Assembly (NCBI GenBank): GCA_963774555.1
Contig: CAVZFL010000001.1
Span: 682,001 to 746,000, forward strand
Reading direction: 5' to 3'
DNA: 64,000 nt
Origin: VRUE01 sp963774555
GTDB lineage: Bacteria > Actinomycetota > Thermoleophilia > Solirubrobacterales > 70-9
The position numbers were made by a program, and so were the translations under genes. Each line of letters starts with the position of its first letter. Position 1 is the stretch's first letter. Below, piece by piece: positions 1 to 7,540 of the stretch. The notes under the pieces are model-generated. The model ran no database searches. It was given only the letters and a program-made list of their open reading frames with translations, and was not told the DNA's origin.

Positions 1-170
1 CCGCCATCGCCTCGGACCCCAAGACCCGCACGATCTCCGTCACCAACGCCTACCTGACGCTCGACGCCCAGACGGCGAAGACCTTCAATGAAGCCTTCGC
101 CGCCGGCGCCAGCACCTTCGCCCCCGGCGAGCTCTTCGGCACGATCAGCTTCGCGGCGACAGCGCAGTAG
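1..170 (+). CDS. C-terminal end of a possible HtaA-like domain protein (partial)
   Basis: The window opens inside a reading frame (codons from base 3) that ends at the TAG at 168-170, leaving about 55 residues. The visible tail has the pattern LTLDAQTAKTFNEAF, then TFAPGELFGTISFAA. This resembles the end of HtaA-type domains found in secreted actinobacterial proteins, where a 'leu-thr-leu..alanine..lys.. Asn' strand precedes a 'G-x-x-G-T-h' strand. No start, signal peptide or anchor is visible because the gene begins upstream of the window. The family call is inferred from this short resemblance. Confidence 0.45.
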   Translation, partial: AIASDPKTRTISVTNAYLTLDAQTAKTFNEAFAAGASTFAPGELFGTISFAATAQ

Positions 171-190
171 GTGCGCAAACCGACCTGCAA

Positions 191-217
191 GGTCGCCGAC
201 AGTAGATGTCGCCGACC
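191..217. promoter_or_regulatory. Inverted repeat upstream of the DUF234-type ATPase
   Basis: Two 10-base arms (GGTCGCCGAC and GTCGCCGACC) are complementary at nine of ten positions around a 7-base spacer. They end 23 bases before the ATG at 241. Position and symmetry suit an operator or a leader hairpin. No binding protein is known. Confidence 0.3.
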
Positions 218-240
218 TCGGCAGTCGGTAAGCTCGTCAG

Positions 241-1701
241 ATGTCGTTCGTAAATCGTGAGAGTGAGCTGGCGCAGCTTGAGTCCTGGTGGGCGAGCGAC
301 GGAGCGGCGATCGGGATCGTCTGGGGCCGGCGCCGGGTCGGCAAGACCGCGCTGATAGAGCATTTTGCCGGCGGTCTCCCGGCGATCTTCCATACCGGGG
401 GAGGCCGTCCGGCGGCTGCTGAGCTGGCCGCTCTCTCGCGGGCCGCGGCGCCCCTGCTTGGCGACGACGTCCGCGATCTCGATGCCCGGCCGTTCACGGA
501 TTGGGACGACGCTCTCGAGAGCCTCGCCCTCGCCGCACGCGATCGCCCCATGCTCCTGGTGCTCGACGAGCTGCCCGCCCTGGTCGAGACCTCGCCGGAG
601 CTGCCAAACCTGATCCGCGCCGCCTGGGACCGTCTGCGCGGGCGCACCAAGCTGAAGCTGCTGCTCTGCGGATCGGCCGTTCGGGTGATGGAGGCGATGC
701 AGGAGGAGCGCGCACCGCTCTACGGGCGGCTCGACCTGGCCCTCCTCCTCCATCCCTTCCGTCCCCACGAGGCGGCGCAGATGCTCCCCGCGCTGAGCCC
801 CGCCCGCCGCGCGCTGGTCTGGGGCCTGCTCGGCGGCATGCCTCTCTACCTGCGCTGGTGGGACCAGCACGCCAGCCTCTCCGCCAACCTGCTTCGCCTC
901 GCCTGCACTCCCGGCGGTCAGCTGCTCACCGAGGGCCAGCTGGTGCTCGCGACCGAGGGTGAGGGAGGCGAGCTCGCCCGACAGACGCTCTACGCAATTG
1001 CCGGCGGCCGGACCAAGTTCAACGAGATCGAGCATGTTGTCCGGGCCGATCCCGGCCGAACCCTGGAGCGGCTGGTGGCCCTGCGCTTGGTCGAGCGGCT
1101 GGTCCCGGTCACCGAGGACCCCCGGCGCACGCGACGGCGCACATACAGGATCGCCGACAACTTCCTCGCCTTCTGGCTGGGCCTTCTCGACCGCTACCGG
1201 CCCGAGATCGAGCGCGGCCTGGGGGAGAGCATCCTGCCGGTGCTGATCGACTCGATCGACGACCACATGGGTGGCCCATGGGAGGTCGCCTTCCGCGACC
1301 ATCTGCGCACGCGCGCGGCGGCGGGCGACCTGGGCGACGGCATCGTCGCGATCGGGCCGTTCTGGACGGCCGCTGCCGATCCGACCGAGATCGACGCCGT
1401 CGCGCTCGCCGGGCGCCGGCGCGAGGCCGTGCTGCTCGGCGAGGCCAAGTGGGCACGCCGGGTCGACGGCGGACGCCTGCGCAGCGAGCTGGAGCGCAAG
1501 GCGCAGGCCCTGCCGCGGCTCGCCGAGGGCGCTCGCTATGCAATCTGCGCCCGCGAGCGGATCGACGATGCGGGCGACGCGCTGGCGATCACCGCCGCGG
1601 ACATTTTCGCCGTGCGAAGTAGCGCCGCCTCGATTCGCTCTGGCGCTCTCGGCCTGATCACTCCCGATGAGCTTGGAGCGCAGCGCCGACCCCGCATCTA
1701 G
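241..1701 (+). CDS. Archaeal-type P-loop ATPase with C-terminal DUF234 (nuclease-like) domain
   Basis: 486 residues. The N-terminal ATPase domain shows a Walker A motif GRRRVGKT at residues 29-36 and a Walker B MLLVLDE near 104-110. A 'CGSAVRVME' sensor-like segment follows near residue 146. The C-terminal part carries EID near residue 382 and GEAKW near 400, the D...(E)xK layout of DUF234, which has a PD-(D/E)XK-type fold. Members are widespread and mostly uncharacterised; a DNA- or RNA-linked ATPase role is inferred. There is no clear ribosome binding site before the ATG, so leaderless translation is possible. It converges on the DUF4143 ATPase at 1705 with only 3 bases between the stops. 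Confidence 0.85.
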   Translation: MSFVNRESELAQLESWWASDGAAIGIVWGRRRVGKTALIEHFAGGLPAIFHTGGGRPAAAELAALSRAAAPLLGDDVRDLDARPFTDWDDALESLALAARDRPMLLVLDELPALVETSPELPNLIRAAWDRLRGRTKLKLLLCGSAVRVMEAMQEERAPLYGRLDLALLLHPFRPHEAAQMLPALSPARRALVWGLLGGMPLYLRWWDQHASLSANLLRLACTPGGQLLTEGQLVLATEGEGGELARQTLYAIAGGRTKFNEIEHVVRADPGRTLERLVALRLVERLVPVTEDPRRTRRRTYRIADNFLAFWLGLLDRYRPEIERGLGESILPVLIDSIDDHMGGPWEVAFRDHLRTRAAAGDLGDGIVAIGPFWTAAADPTEIDAVALAGRRREAVLLGEAKWARRVDGGRLRSELERKAQALPRLAEGARYAICARERIDDAGDALAITAADIFAVRSSAASIRSGALGLITPDELGAQRRPRI

Positions 1702-1704
1702 GCA

Positions 1705-2943
1705 CTAGCCCCACAGGGCTGCGATGGGCGCTGCGACGATCCGCTCGTCGAGCTCGAAGATCCGGGGGCCCGTGTGGAAGACGACGCCCGCGGCGAAGCG
1801 CTCGCCCAGCCGGTCCCTGAGCCAGGAGAGATGCCGCGCTGAGCTCTGGCTTGGGGCCGCGTCGGCCTTCACCTCAAACGCGAGCAGGCTCCGCCCTCCG
1901 ATCTCGGCGAGGACATCGACCTCGCGGCGGCCGTGCTCCTCGCGTAGGTGATACAGGCGCGGACGCGCCTCGCTGTCGGCGCACTCGGCGCGGAGCTGGG
2001 CGGTCACGAACGTGTCGAGCAGGCGGCCGAGCAGGTCGCCGTCGCGCAGTACTGCGTCCGCATCGAGTTGCAGCACCGCCGCGGGTATCGCGGGATCCAC
2101 GAAGTAGCGCTTGGCGCCGAGCGAGAGCCGACTCAACCTATTCGTGGTCCAGGCCGGCATCGCCTCGATAACGAACAGATTGGTGAGGAGCTGCTCGTAG
2201 GCCGCGGCCGTCCTGCGGTTGATGCCGGCGGCGCGCAGCAGCGTGGCATCCGTGACGATGCCCGCCGTGTTCAGCGCGTAGGCCTCGAAATAGCGCCGCA
2301 GGCGTGCCGGGTCGCGCCTCGGATCGATGTCGATCGCATCCCGTGTAAGGAGTTGGTCGACGTAGCCTTCGAGCCACCGTTCCCTCGACCCGGCGCTCAT
2401 CCGCAGCGCGGGGTCCGGGAACCCGCTCCTCAAGGCCAGCTCTATGTAGCCGCGAAGGTCAGGTGGGTCGTCGGGCAGGTTCAGAGCATCCCCGGAAGCG
2501 AGGCGATCGAGGGGAGAGGAGCCCTCCGCGTCGCCAATCAGCTCGCGCACCGTCATCCCGTACATGGGCACTCGCACCACACGCCCCGTTCCCGGCCATG
2601 TGGCCGCCTCGAGGTCTGCCCGAACCGATCCGGTGAGGACGAATCGGCCTGCACGCGGTTCGCGGTCCACCGCTCTCTTGACGGCGCCGAGAACCGAGGG
2701 CACCTCCTGCCACTCGTCGAGTAGCAGTGGCTCGTCGTATCCGCCGAGCGCAACATCCGGATCCGCACGAAACGCAGCGGCCTCTCGGGGGCGGTCGAGG
2801 TGAACGAGGCTGGCAGTGTGGCGAGCCGCGCTGGTGGTCTTGCCAGTCGCTCGCGGCCCGGTGACCATTACGGCTGGCAGCTCGGTCAGCAGCTTCGCCA
2901 GCGTTGAGTCGATTAGGCGACGCCTGTAGCCCGGGACCTCCAC
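1705..2943 (-). CDS. AAA_14/DUF4143 ATPase-nuclease-like protein
   Basis: 412 residues from a GTG start. The AAA_14 domain has Walker A GPRATGKT at residues 29-36, Walker B LLLDEWQE at 73-80, and the sensor segment GRFVLTGS near residue 97. The second half fits DUF4143. Its EVDVLAEIGG and LAFEVKAD segments near residues 340-362 preserve the acidic and EVK residues of a PD-(D/E)XK core. Function in this family is not established. The gene converges with the DUF234 ATPase at 241-1701, an arrangement repeated at 26.7-29.4 kb. Confidence 0.85.
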   Translation of the reverse strand: MEVPGYRRRLIDSTLAKLLTELPAVMVTGPRATGKTTSAARHTASLVHLDRPREAAAFRADPDVALGGYDEPLLLDEWQEVPSVLGAVKRAVDREPRAGRFVLTGSVRADLEAATWPGTGRVVRVPMYGMTVRELIGDAEGSSPLDRLASGDALNLPDDPPDLRGYIELALRSGFPDPALRMSAGSRERWLEGYVDQLLTRDAIDIDPRRDPARLRRYFEAYALNTAGIVTDATLLRAAGINRRTAAAYEQLLTNLFVIEAMPAWTTNRLSRLSLGAKRYFVDPAIPAAVLQLDADAVLRDGDLLGRLLDTFVTAQLRAECADSEARPRLYHLREEHGRREVDVLAEIGGRSLLAFEVKADAAPSQSSARHLSWLRDRLGERFAAGVVFHTGPRIFELDERIVAAPIAALWG

Positions 2944-2972
2944 GGCAAGAGACTACATGAATCCGACACCTT

Positions 2973-2996
2973 TAGCTGCATTGTTTCGACAAGCTA
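2973..2996. promoter_or_regulatory. Inverted repeat upstream of the DUF4143 ATPase
   Basis: TAGCT and AGCTA arms enclose a 14-base spacer that itself contains TTGT-ttcg-ACAA. The site lies about 30 bases upstream of the GTG start at 2943 in an otherwise GC-rich stretch. An operator role is inferred from placement only. Confidence 0.3.
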
Positions 2997-3056
2997 CACT
3001 GCCGATTTTCGCCGTGAGCCACATTAGCGTGCCTGAGTGCGTCGCCAGGCCAGGGT

Positions 3057-3746
3057 TCAGGCCGCGCGCCGCGGCCGCTCGAGGATCGCGGTCAGCTCGG
3101 GGGTGAGGCCGGCGAGGCGGTTGGCTTCGCCGGCGGCGATGCGGGTGAAGACGAAGGCGAGGGTGGCATCGATCAGGCGCTCGTCGAGGCCGGGGGGCTG
3201 CAGGTCGGCCTGCTCGCCGGCGCGGCCGCGGCGCAGCATCGCGGCGAGGCGGGAGATCAGCAGGCGGCGGGCGGCGGCGATCGCGCTGGCCTCGAGCGGG
3301 GCCCGGGTGCAGAGCAGCTTCGCCTGCGCGGGCTCGGCGGCGCAGAAGGCGAGGGCGGCCTCGATCCCGGCCGCTAGTGCGTCCTGGCGCGGGTCGCGGG
3401 CGGCGCAGGCGCTCTCGATCGTCTCGCAGAGGCGGTCGGCGCCGGCCACGTAGGCGGCCAGGGCGCAGTCCCAGAGGTTGCCGAAGTGCTTGTAGAAGGT
3501 GCTGGTGGAGACGCTGGCGCGCTCGCTGACATGGGTCGTGGTGACGTTGGCGTAGCCGTGCTCGGCGAGCGCCTCGGCCATCGAGGCGAGCAGGCGCCGG
3601 CGCTGGTGCTCGACGACGACGTTGGCGGGGATGCCGTGGCGACCGGGGGGGAGACGGCGGGGGAGGGGCGTTCCGGCGGAGAAGGGGCTCTCCTCCGCGA
3701 GCGAGTCCTCGGCAGGATCGCTGGCGACGAGGCGCAGCTCGGTCAT
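3057..3746 (-). CDS. TetR/AcrR family transcriptional regulator (T1)
   Basis: 229 residues. A polar N-terminal extension carrying PPGRHGIP precedes the DNA-binding domain. The helix-turn-helix reads HGYANVTTTHVSERASVS, then STFYKHFGN, the usual TetR recognition helix and the start of helix 4. The remaining ~130 residues are the variable ligand and dimer domain. Its ATG overlaps the stop of the upstream TetR gene by 4 bases, so the two are translationally coupled. No enzyme or pump gene is divergent from it, so the regulated target is unclear. Confidence 0.9.
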   Translation of the reverse strand: MTELRLVASDPAEDSLAEESPFSAGTPLPRRLPPGRHGIPANVVVEHQRRRLLASMAEALAEHGYANVTTTHVSERASVSTSTFYKHFGNLWDCALAAYVAGADRLCETIESACAARDPRQDALAAGIEAALAFCAAEPAQAKLLCTRAPLEASAIAAARRLLISRLAAMLRRGRAGEQADLQPPGLDERLIDATLAFVFTRIAAGEANRLAGLTPELTAILERPRRAA

Positions 3747-4357
3747 CGCTCCTGCCCCACGAGCGCGGCGCGGTCGCCCTCGAGCAGGGCCCTGACCGCC
3801 TCGAGCTCCTCGTCGGCCGCCTCGTTGCCGAGGTAGGAGCCGACGGCGAGGTGCATCAGCTCCGGCAGCGCCTCCCAGATGCGGTTCGCGTCGCCGGCCG
3901 CAAGCACGTCGCAGATGCAGGCCTCGATGCCGCCGACGACGAAGATCCCGGCGCTCTCGGGTGGCTCCTCGCCGGCGGGGATCTCGCCGCGGACGCTGTC
4001 GAGCGCCGCCGCCAGCCGCTCGGTCGCCTCGTCGTGCTCGGCCAGGGCCGCCCCGCCGGCGACCTGCACCTCGACGAAGAGCGAGCGGGCGATCGCCGGC
4101 TGCTCGGCGACGAAGCGGAAGAGCCGCACCAGCCCGGCCCGCACCGACTCGCGCCAGCTCGGCGCCGCCACCGCCGCCTCGAGCAGGCTGACCCCGAGCC
4201 GCTCGATCCAGGCGGCGTAGGCCTGCTGGAAGCAGTCGTCGAGGTTGGCGAAGTGGTCGTAGAACTGCTTGCGGTGCCCGCCGCTGTACTCGAGCACCGC
4301 GCGCACCGAGGCGCCGCGGTAGCCGAGCTCCCCAACGACGTGCAGCGCCCCCTCCAT
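3743..4357 (-). CDS. TetR family regulator (T2)
   Basis: 204 residues. The protein begins directly at helix 1 (MEGALHVVGELGYRGAS), with the recognition helix at HRKQFYDHFANLDDCF. No usable in-frame start was found further upstream, although the N-terminus is shorter than in its neighbours. The C-terminal half (EEPPESAGIFVVGGIEAC and then NEAADEEL) resembles the frame-restored C-terminus of the TetR gene at 29415-30181. The two hold equivalent positions in duplicated arrays. First gene of a two-gene minus-strand unit with T1, divergent from T3. Confidence 0.85.
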   Translation of the reverse strand: MEGALHVVGELGYRGASVRAVLEYSGGHRKQFYDHFANLDDCFQQAYAAWIERLGVSLLEAAVAAPSWRESVRAGLVRLFRFVAEQPAIARSLFVEVQVAGGAALAEHDEATERLAAALDSVRGEIPAGEEPPESAGIFVVGGIEACICDVLAAGDANRIWEALPELMHLAVGSYLGNEAADEELEAVRALLEGDRAALVGQER

Positions 4358-4505
4358 CTCGCCCTCGCGCGCGGTCGAGTCAGGGGCAGTCGCGACTGGG
4401 AGCGTTTCCGTGGCTGTAGCGCACGCTCTCCGGTTGCATCGCTATAGAAACTACTCCTTTTTTTCCGGATATGAAATCTTTTTAGGAAGAGCTATCCTCG
4501 GCCTC

Positions 4506-5084
4506 ATGCAGTACCTCTCGCAACGACTCGCCTCGGAGTCGACGCGGACGCGAGAAGAGGAGCGGCCTCGCGGCCCCGTCGCCGCGACCCAGCGCGAGCG
4601 CCTGCTCGCCGCCACCGAGCAGCTGATCGCCGAGAAGGGCGCGGCCGGGGCGACGATCGAAGCGATCGTCAAGCTCGCCGGTATCTCCACGGTCACCTTC
4701 TACGAGCACTTTCGCAACAAGGAAGAGTGCTTCGTCGCGGCTTTCAACCGGGCGGCGGAGGAGCTGCGCGCGGCGGTTCCGGCCGGTTCGCCCGGGCCCG
4801 AGCAGGCCCTGGCGGCGCTGCTGGCGGCGATCGACGCCGAGCCGGCGCGGGCGCGGCTCTGCTTCGTCGAGGCGCAGAAGGGCGGGCCGCAGCTGCGCGC
4901 CCGCTACGAGGCAGAGCTCGACGCGGTCGCCGCCGAGCTCTCCGATCCGCTCGGCCAGGCGATCGTCGGCGGGCTGGCCTGGCTGCTGCGGGAGCGGCTC
5001 GAGCTGGGCGGGGGGGAGGGTGTGCAGGACCTGCTGCCGAGGATGACCGAGATCGTCCTCGATCCCTACCTGGCCCGTGGCTGA
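4506..5084 (+). CDS. TetR family regulator (T3)
   Basis: 192 residues from the ATG at 4506. The frame is open back to 4410, but the extra residues are not TetR-like, so the internal ATG is preferred. The DNA-binding domain follows the lead TQRERLLAATEQLIAEKG, with the recognition helix at STVTFYEHFRNKEECF. The rest is the ligand domain. The upstream stretch 4440-4500 is AT-rich for this window and probably holds divergent promoters with T2. The stop overlaps the start of T4 by 8 bases. Confidence 0.85.
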   Translation: MQYLSQRLASESTRTREEERPRGPVAATQRERLLAATEQLIAEKGAAGATIEAIVKLAGISTVTFYEHFRNKEECFVAAFNRAAEELRAAVPAGSPGPEQALAALLAAIDAEPARARLCFVEAQKGGPQLRARYEAELDAVAAELSDPLGQAIVGGLAWLLRERLELGGGEGVQDLLPRMTEIVLDPYLARG

Positions 5085-5739
5085 GCGGGCTCGAGACCTG
5101 GCCTCCGGCAAGGAGCGACTGCCGCCCGGGCGCCACGGCCTGCCGCGCGAACTCGTCGCCGAGAACCAGCGCGAGCGGCTGCTCAACGGCGTGGTCGAGG
5201 CGGTCGCCGAGCACGGCTTCGCGGCGACGACGATCGGGCGGATCACCGACGCGGCGAAGATCTCCCGCCGCACCTTCTATGAGTGCTTCGCCAGCAAGGA
5301 GGACTGCTTCCTCGCCGCCTACGCGATGATCGACGAGCACGTGCGCGGCTCGATGCTGGCCGCCTCGGACCCCGCCGACCCCTGGCCCGAGCAGGTCCGC
5401 GACCGCCTCGCCGCCCTGCTTGAGGTGCTCTCCCGCGACCTCGCCGTCGCCCGCTTCTACCTGACCGAGCCGCTCGCCGCGGGCGGCGAGATCGCCGCCC
5501 GCTACCGCGACGCGATGCAGCTCCTGGCCGAGACGATCCGCCCCGAGGCCTCCCTCACCGAGATGGACGTCGAAGTCCGCGACCAGGCCCTGATGGGAGG
5601 CATCGCCACCCTGATCGCGCGGCGGCTCAAGTCCGGCGAAGCCAACCGCCTCCCCGAGCTGCTCCCGGACCTCACCGAGCTCGCCCTGGCCCCGTACATA
5701 GGCCGCGAGCAGGCCCGCCGCTTCGCCCGGGAGGTTTAG
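5077..5739 (+). CDS. TetR family regulator (T4)
   Basis: 220 residues from a GTG start inside the end of T3. The lead-in PPGRHGLPRELVAENQRERL is a lineage-typical signature. The recognition helix is SRRTFYECFASKEDCF. The C-terminal segment (GGIATLIARRLKSGEANRLP, then LAPYIG) closely matches the TetR protein at 30979-31620. That supports a block duplication of T2-T3-T4 as the array at 29.4-31.6 kb. Ligand and target are unknown. Confidence 0.9.
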   Translation: MAERARDLASGKERLPPGRHGLPRELVAENQRERLLNGVVEAVAEHGFAATTIGRITDAAKISRRTFYECFASKEDCFLAAYAMIDEHVRGSMLAASDPADPWPEQVRDRLAALLEVLSRDLAVARFYLTEPLAAGGEIAARYRDAMQLLAETIRPEASLTEMDVEVRDQALMGGIATLIARRLKSGEANRLPELLPDLTELALAPYIGREQARRFAREV

Positions 5740-5745
5740 CTCTCG

Positions 5746-5782
5746 GTACAGTCAAACTGTACTGGTACACTTTGGCTGTACC
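5746..5782. promoter_or_regulatory. Tandem palindromes directly upstream of an ATPase start
   Basis: Two palindromes lie head to tail. GTACAGT-caa-ACTGTAC spans 5746-5762 and GGTACA-N7-TGTACC spans 5764-5782. The ATG of the next gene follows one base later, so any ribosome binding site would have to lie inside the repeats. This looks like a paired operator on a leaderless transcript. Confidence 0.55.
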
Positions 5783-5783
5783 A

Positions 5784-6833
5784 ATGAGCGCGCCGAATCC
5801 TTTCTTCTACGACCGTCCGCTGCCGCCCGAGGAGGCGATGGACCGGCCGCGCGAGCGCACTCTTCTGGCCGATCTTGCAGACGGCGGCCAGACCAGTCGC
5901 CTGGCGGCGCCGCGGCGCTACGGCAAGACAACGCTGATTGGGGCGCTGGCCGAGGAGCTGCGGGCTCGCGACTGGATCGTCTGCATCACGGACTTCTCGC
6001 GATGCAGGACGATCGAGGACGTGGCCGAGCGCCTCTACGACGGATGGCGGCGAGGCCTGGATCGCCGCGGGACGCGGACCGTGTGGAAGAAGGCAAACCG
6101 CGAGGAACGGGGCGAGCGTCCCCTGGCGCGACTGCACGCGCTCCTTGCGCTGCCCGAGAAGCTCGCGACCGAGCGTCGACGGATCCTCGTCGTCTTCGAT
6201 GAGTTCCAGGACCTGCTCACGGCGGGCGACGATCTCGACGGCCTCGTGCGCAGTCACGTCCAGCACCACGCCGGGGTGGCGTCCTATTGCTACGCGGGAA
6301 GCCAGGCATCGCTGCTGCAGGCGCTGTTCGAGGACCGTCAACGCCCGCTCTTCGGCCAGGCCCGCGAGGTCACTCTGGCGCCGATCGCCACCGAGGCGAT
6401 CGCAAGTTGGGTTCGCGGGCGCTTTGAGGCCGGGGGAAGATCCATTCCAGCCGAGTCGGCCGAGGCGCTGGCGGCCGGCGCCGCCGGCCACCCTCAGCGG
6501 GCCGCGATGGTCGCCCACTTTCTCTGGGAACAATCGCGCCTGGACGAAGCTGGCGTTCGCGCCGCGGAGGCTGAGGCGTTGCGCGCCGCCAGCGGCGAGC
6601 TGGAGCAGCTCTGGTCCGGGCTGACCCGCCCACAGCGCCAGGTTCTGGGCGCGCTTGCGGAAGGTCAGACGAGTCTGCTGTCGGCGGCGGCGCTCGAATC
6701 GATGGGCCTCGGCAAGAGCACCGCACAGCAAGCCCGCAGGGTCCTCGAAACGGAGGGACACCTCAGGGCTGACGCCGGCAACATCAGCATCCCGGACCCG
6801 TTCCTCGCACGCTGGCTACAGGCATCGGTTTAG
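5784..6833 (+). CDS. Archaeal-ATPase-like P-loop protein
   Basis: 349 residues from the ATG at 5784. A GTG four codons upstream is possible but would sit within the palindromic operator. The P-loop reads APRRYGKT at residues 42-49, so the usual first glycine of Walker A is alanine. Walker B is ILVVFDEFQD near residues 137-146. The C-terminal third looks like a small winged-helix region (VLGALAEGQTSL, then AQQARRVLETEGHL). The overall plan matches MNS-type ATPases with a C-terminal helix-turn-helix. No nuclease-like domain is visible. Confidence 0.8.
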   Translation: MSAPNPFFYDRPLPPEEAMDRPRERTLLADLADGGQTSRLAAPRRYGKTTLIGALAEELRARDWIVCITDFSRCRTIEDVAERLYDGWRRGLDRRGTRTVWKKANREERGERPLARLHALLALPEKLATERRRILVVFDEFQDLLTAGDDLDGLVRSHVQHHAGVASYCYAGSQASLLQALFEDRQRPLFGQAREVTLAPIATEAIASWVRGRFEAGGRSIPAESAEALAAGAAGHPQRAAMVAHFLWEQSRLDEAGVRAAEAEALRAASGELEQLWSGLTRPQRQVLGALAEGQTSLLSAAALESMGLGKSTAQQARRVLETEGHLRADAGNISIPDPFLARWLQASV

Positions 6834-6854
6834 AAGGCCGGGCGGCTCCCGGGC

Positions 6855-7256
6855 TCAGCTGGCCTCGGGTCGCAGATCCCTCACCTCGCAGGGAAGCTTC
6901 CCTCCCTGCTCCACGATCTCCGGGTCCCCGGTCAAAAGTACAGCTCCCTCCGCCGCCGCCAGAGCGACTGCGAAGCAGTCGGCGAGCGCCATCGGGTATT
7001 CCGCCTTCAGGTTCGCCGCCGCGCGCATCGCCGATACACCCGGTAGGTGCTCGGCGATTCGCGGGCGCAGTTCCTCGACCGTGCGATCCGCCTCCTCCTT
7101 GCCGTGGTCCCGCGCGGTTCGGTAGTGGACCTCGACCAGATTGATCCAGCTCATCGCCGGACGCTCCCGATCCAGTACCTCATCGATTGTGCCGGCGACC
7201 GGTTCGTCGCCGTCGAGCCACGACAGCACGGCCCACGAGTCCAGGCAGAAGGGCAA
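6855..7256 (-). CDS. vapC: PIN-domain ribonuclease toxin, VapC-like
   Basis: 133 residues. The PIN acidic residues are visible: CLDSWAVL at the N-terminus, LVEVHYR near residue 41, LADCFAVALA near residue 92 and LTGDPE near residue 109. VapC toxins are Mg-dependent endoribonucleases that cut tRNA or other RNA until bound by VapB. The start lies 3 bases after the stop of the AbrB-type gene, forming a standard two-gene module. It converges on the ATPase at 5784-6833. Confidence 0.85.
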   Translation of the reverse strand: MPFCLDSWAVLSWLDGDEPVAGTIDEVLDRERPAMSWINLVEVHYRTARDHGKEEADRTVEELRPRIAEHLPGVSAMRAAANLKAEYPMALADCFAVALAAAEGAVLLTGDPEIVEQGGKLPCEVRDLRPEAS

Positions 7257-7259
7257 GGG

Positions 7260-7475
7260 CTATCGAGGCTCTCGGCCGCGATCTTCAAGCAGTCGCGCCG
7301 CCATTCCGCTGCCGGCGAACCGTCCTCGCAGGGTCGAGCTCCGGTCCGCACGCCGTACGACGATGCCGTCGTCAACGGGCTCGAACGCGACATCCGAACC
7401 CGGACCGAGGCCTGCCAGATCGCGCAGGTCTTTTGGGATCACGACCTGCCCCTTTGCCCCAATTTTCTGAGTCAT
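7260..7475 (-). CDS. vapB: AbrB/SpoVT-type antitoxin, VapB-like
   Basis: 71 residues from the ATG at 7475; a TTG three codons upstream is also open. The swapped-hairpin AbrB signature is clear (IGAKGQVVIPKDLRDLAGL, then GSDVAFE). The C-terminal tail would wrap the PIN toxin. A TATACT element lies 10-18 bases upstream of the start within a short AT-rich patch, a plausible -10 box. VapB-VapC complexes normally repress their own promoter. Confidence 0.85.
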   Translation of the reverse strand: MTQKIGAKGQVVIPKDLRDLAGLGPGSDVAFEPVDDGIVVRRADRSSTLRGRFAGSGMAARLLEDRGREPR

Positions 7476-7540
7476 ACAAGCCAAGTATACCTATGCTCAA
7501 CTCCGCCATCCGGGATCGCGAGAACGAGCCGAAGAGTGGC

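Noticed and set aside
145..1302. Long open frame on the minus strand
   Set aside because: It is antisense to a clear ATPase gene, has no domain pattern and is rich in Arg/Pro/Gly from GC-biased codons.
4410..4505. Upstream extension of TetR T3 from an ATG at 4410
   Set aside because: The extra residues are not TetR-like and would cover the AT-rich divergent promoter region; ATG 4506 is preferred.
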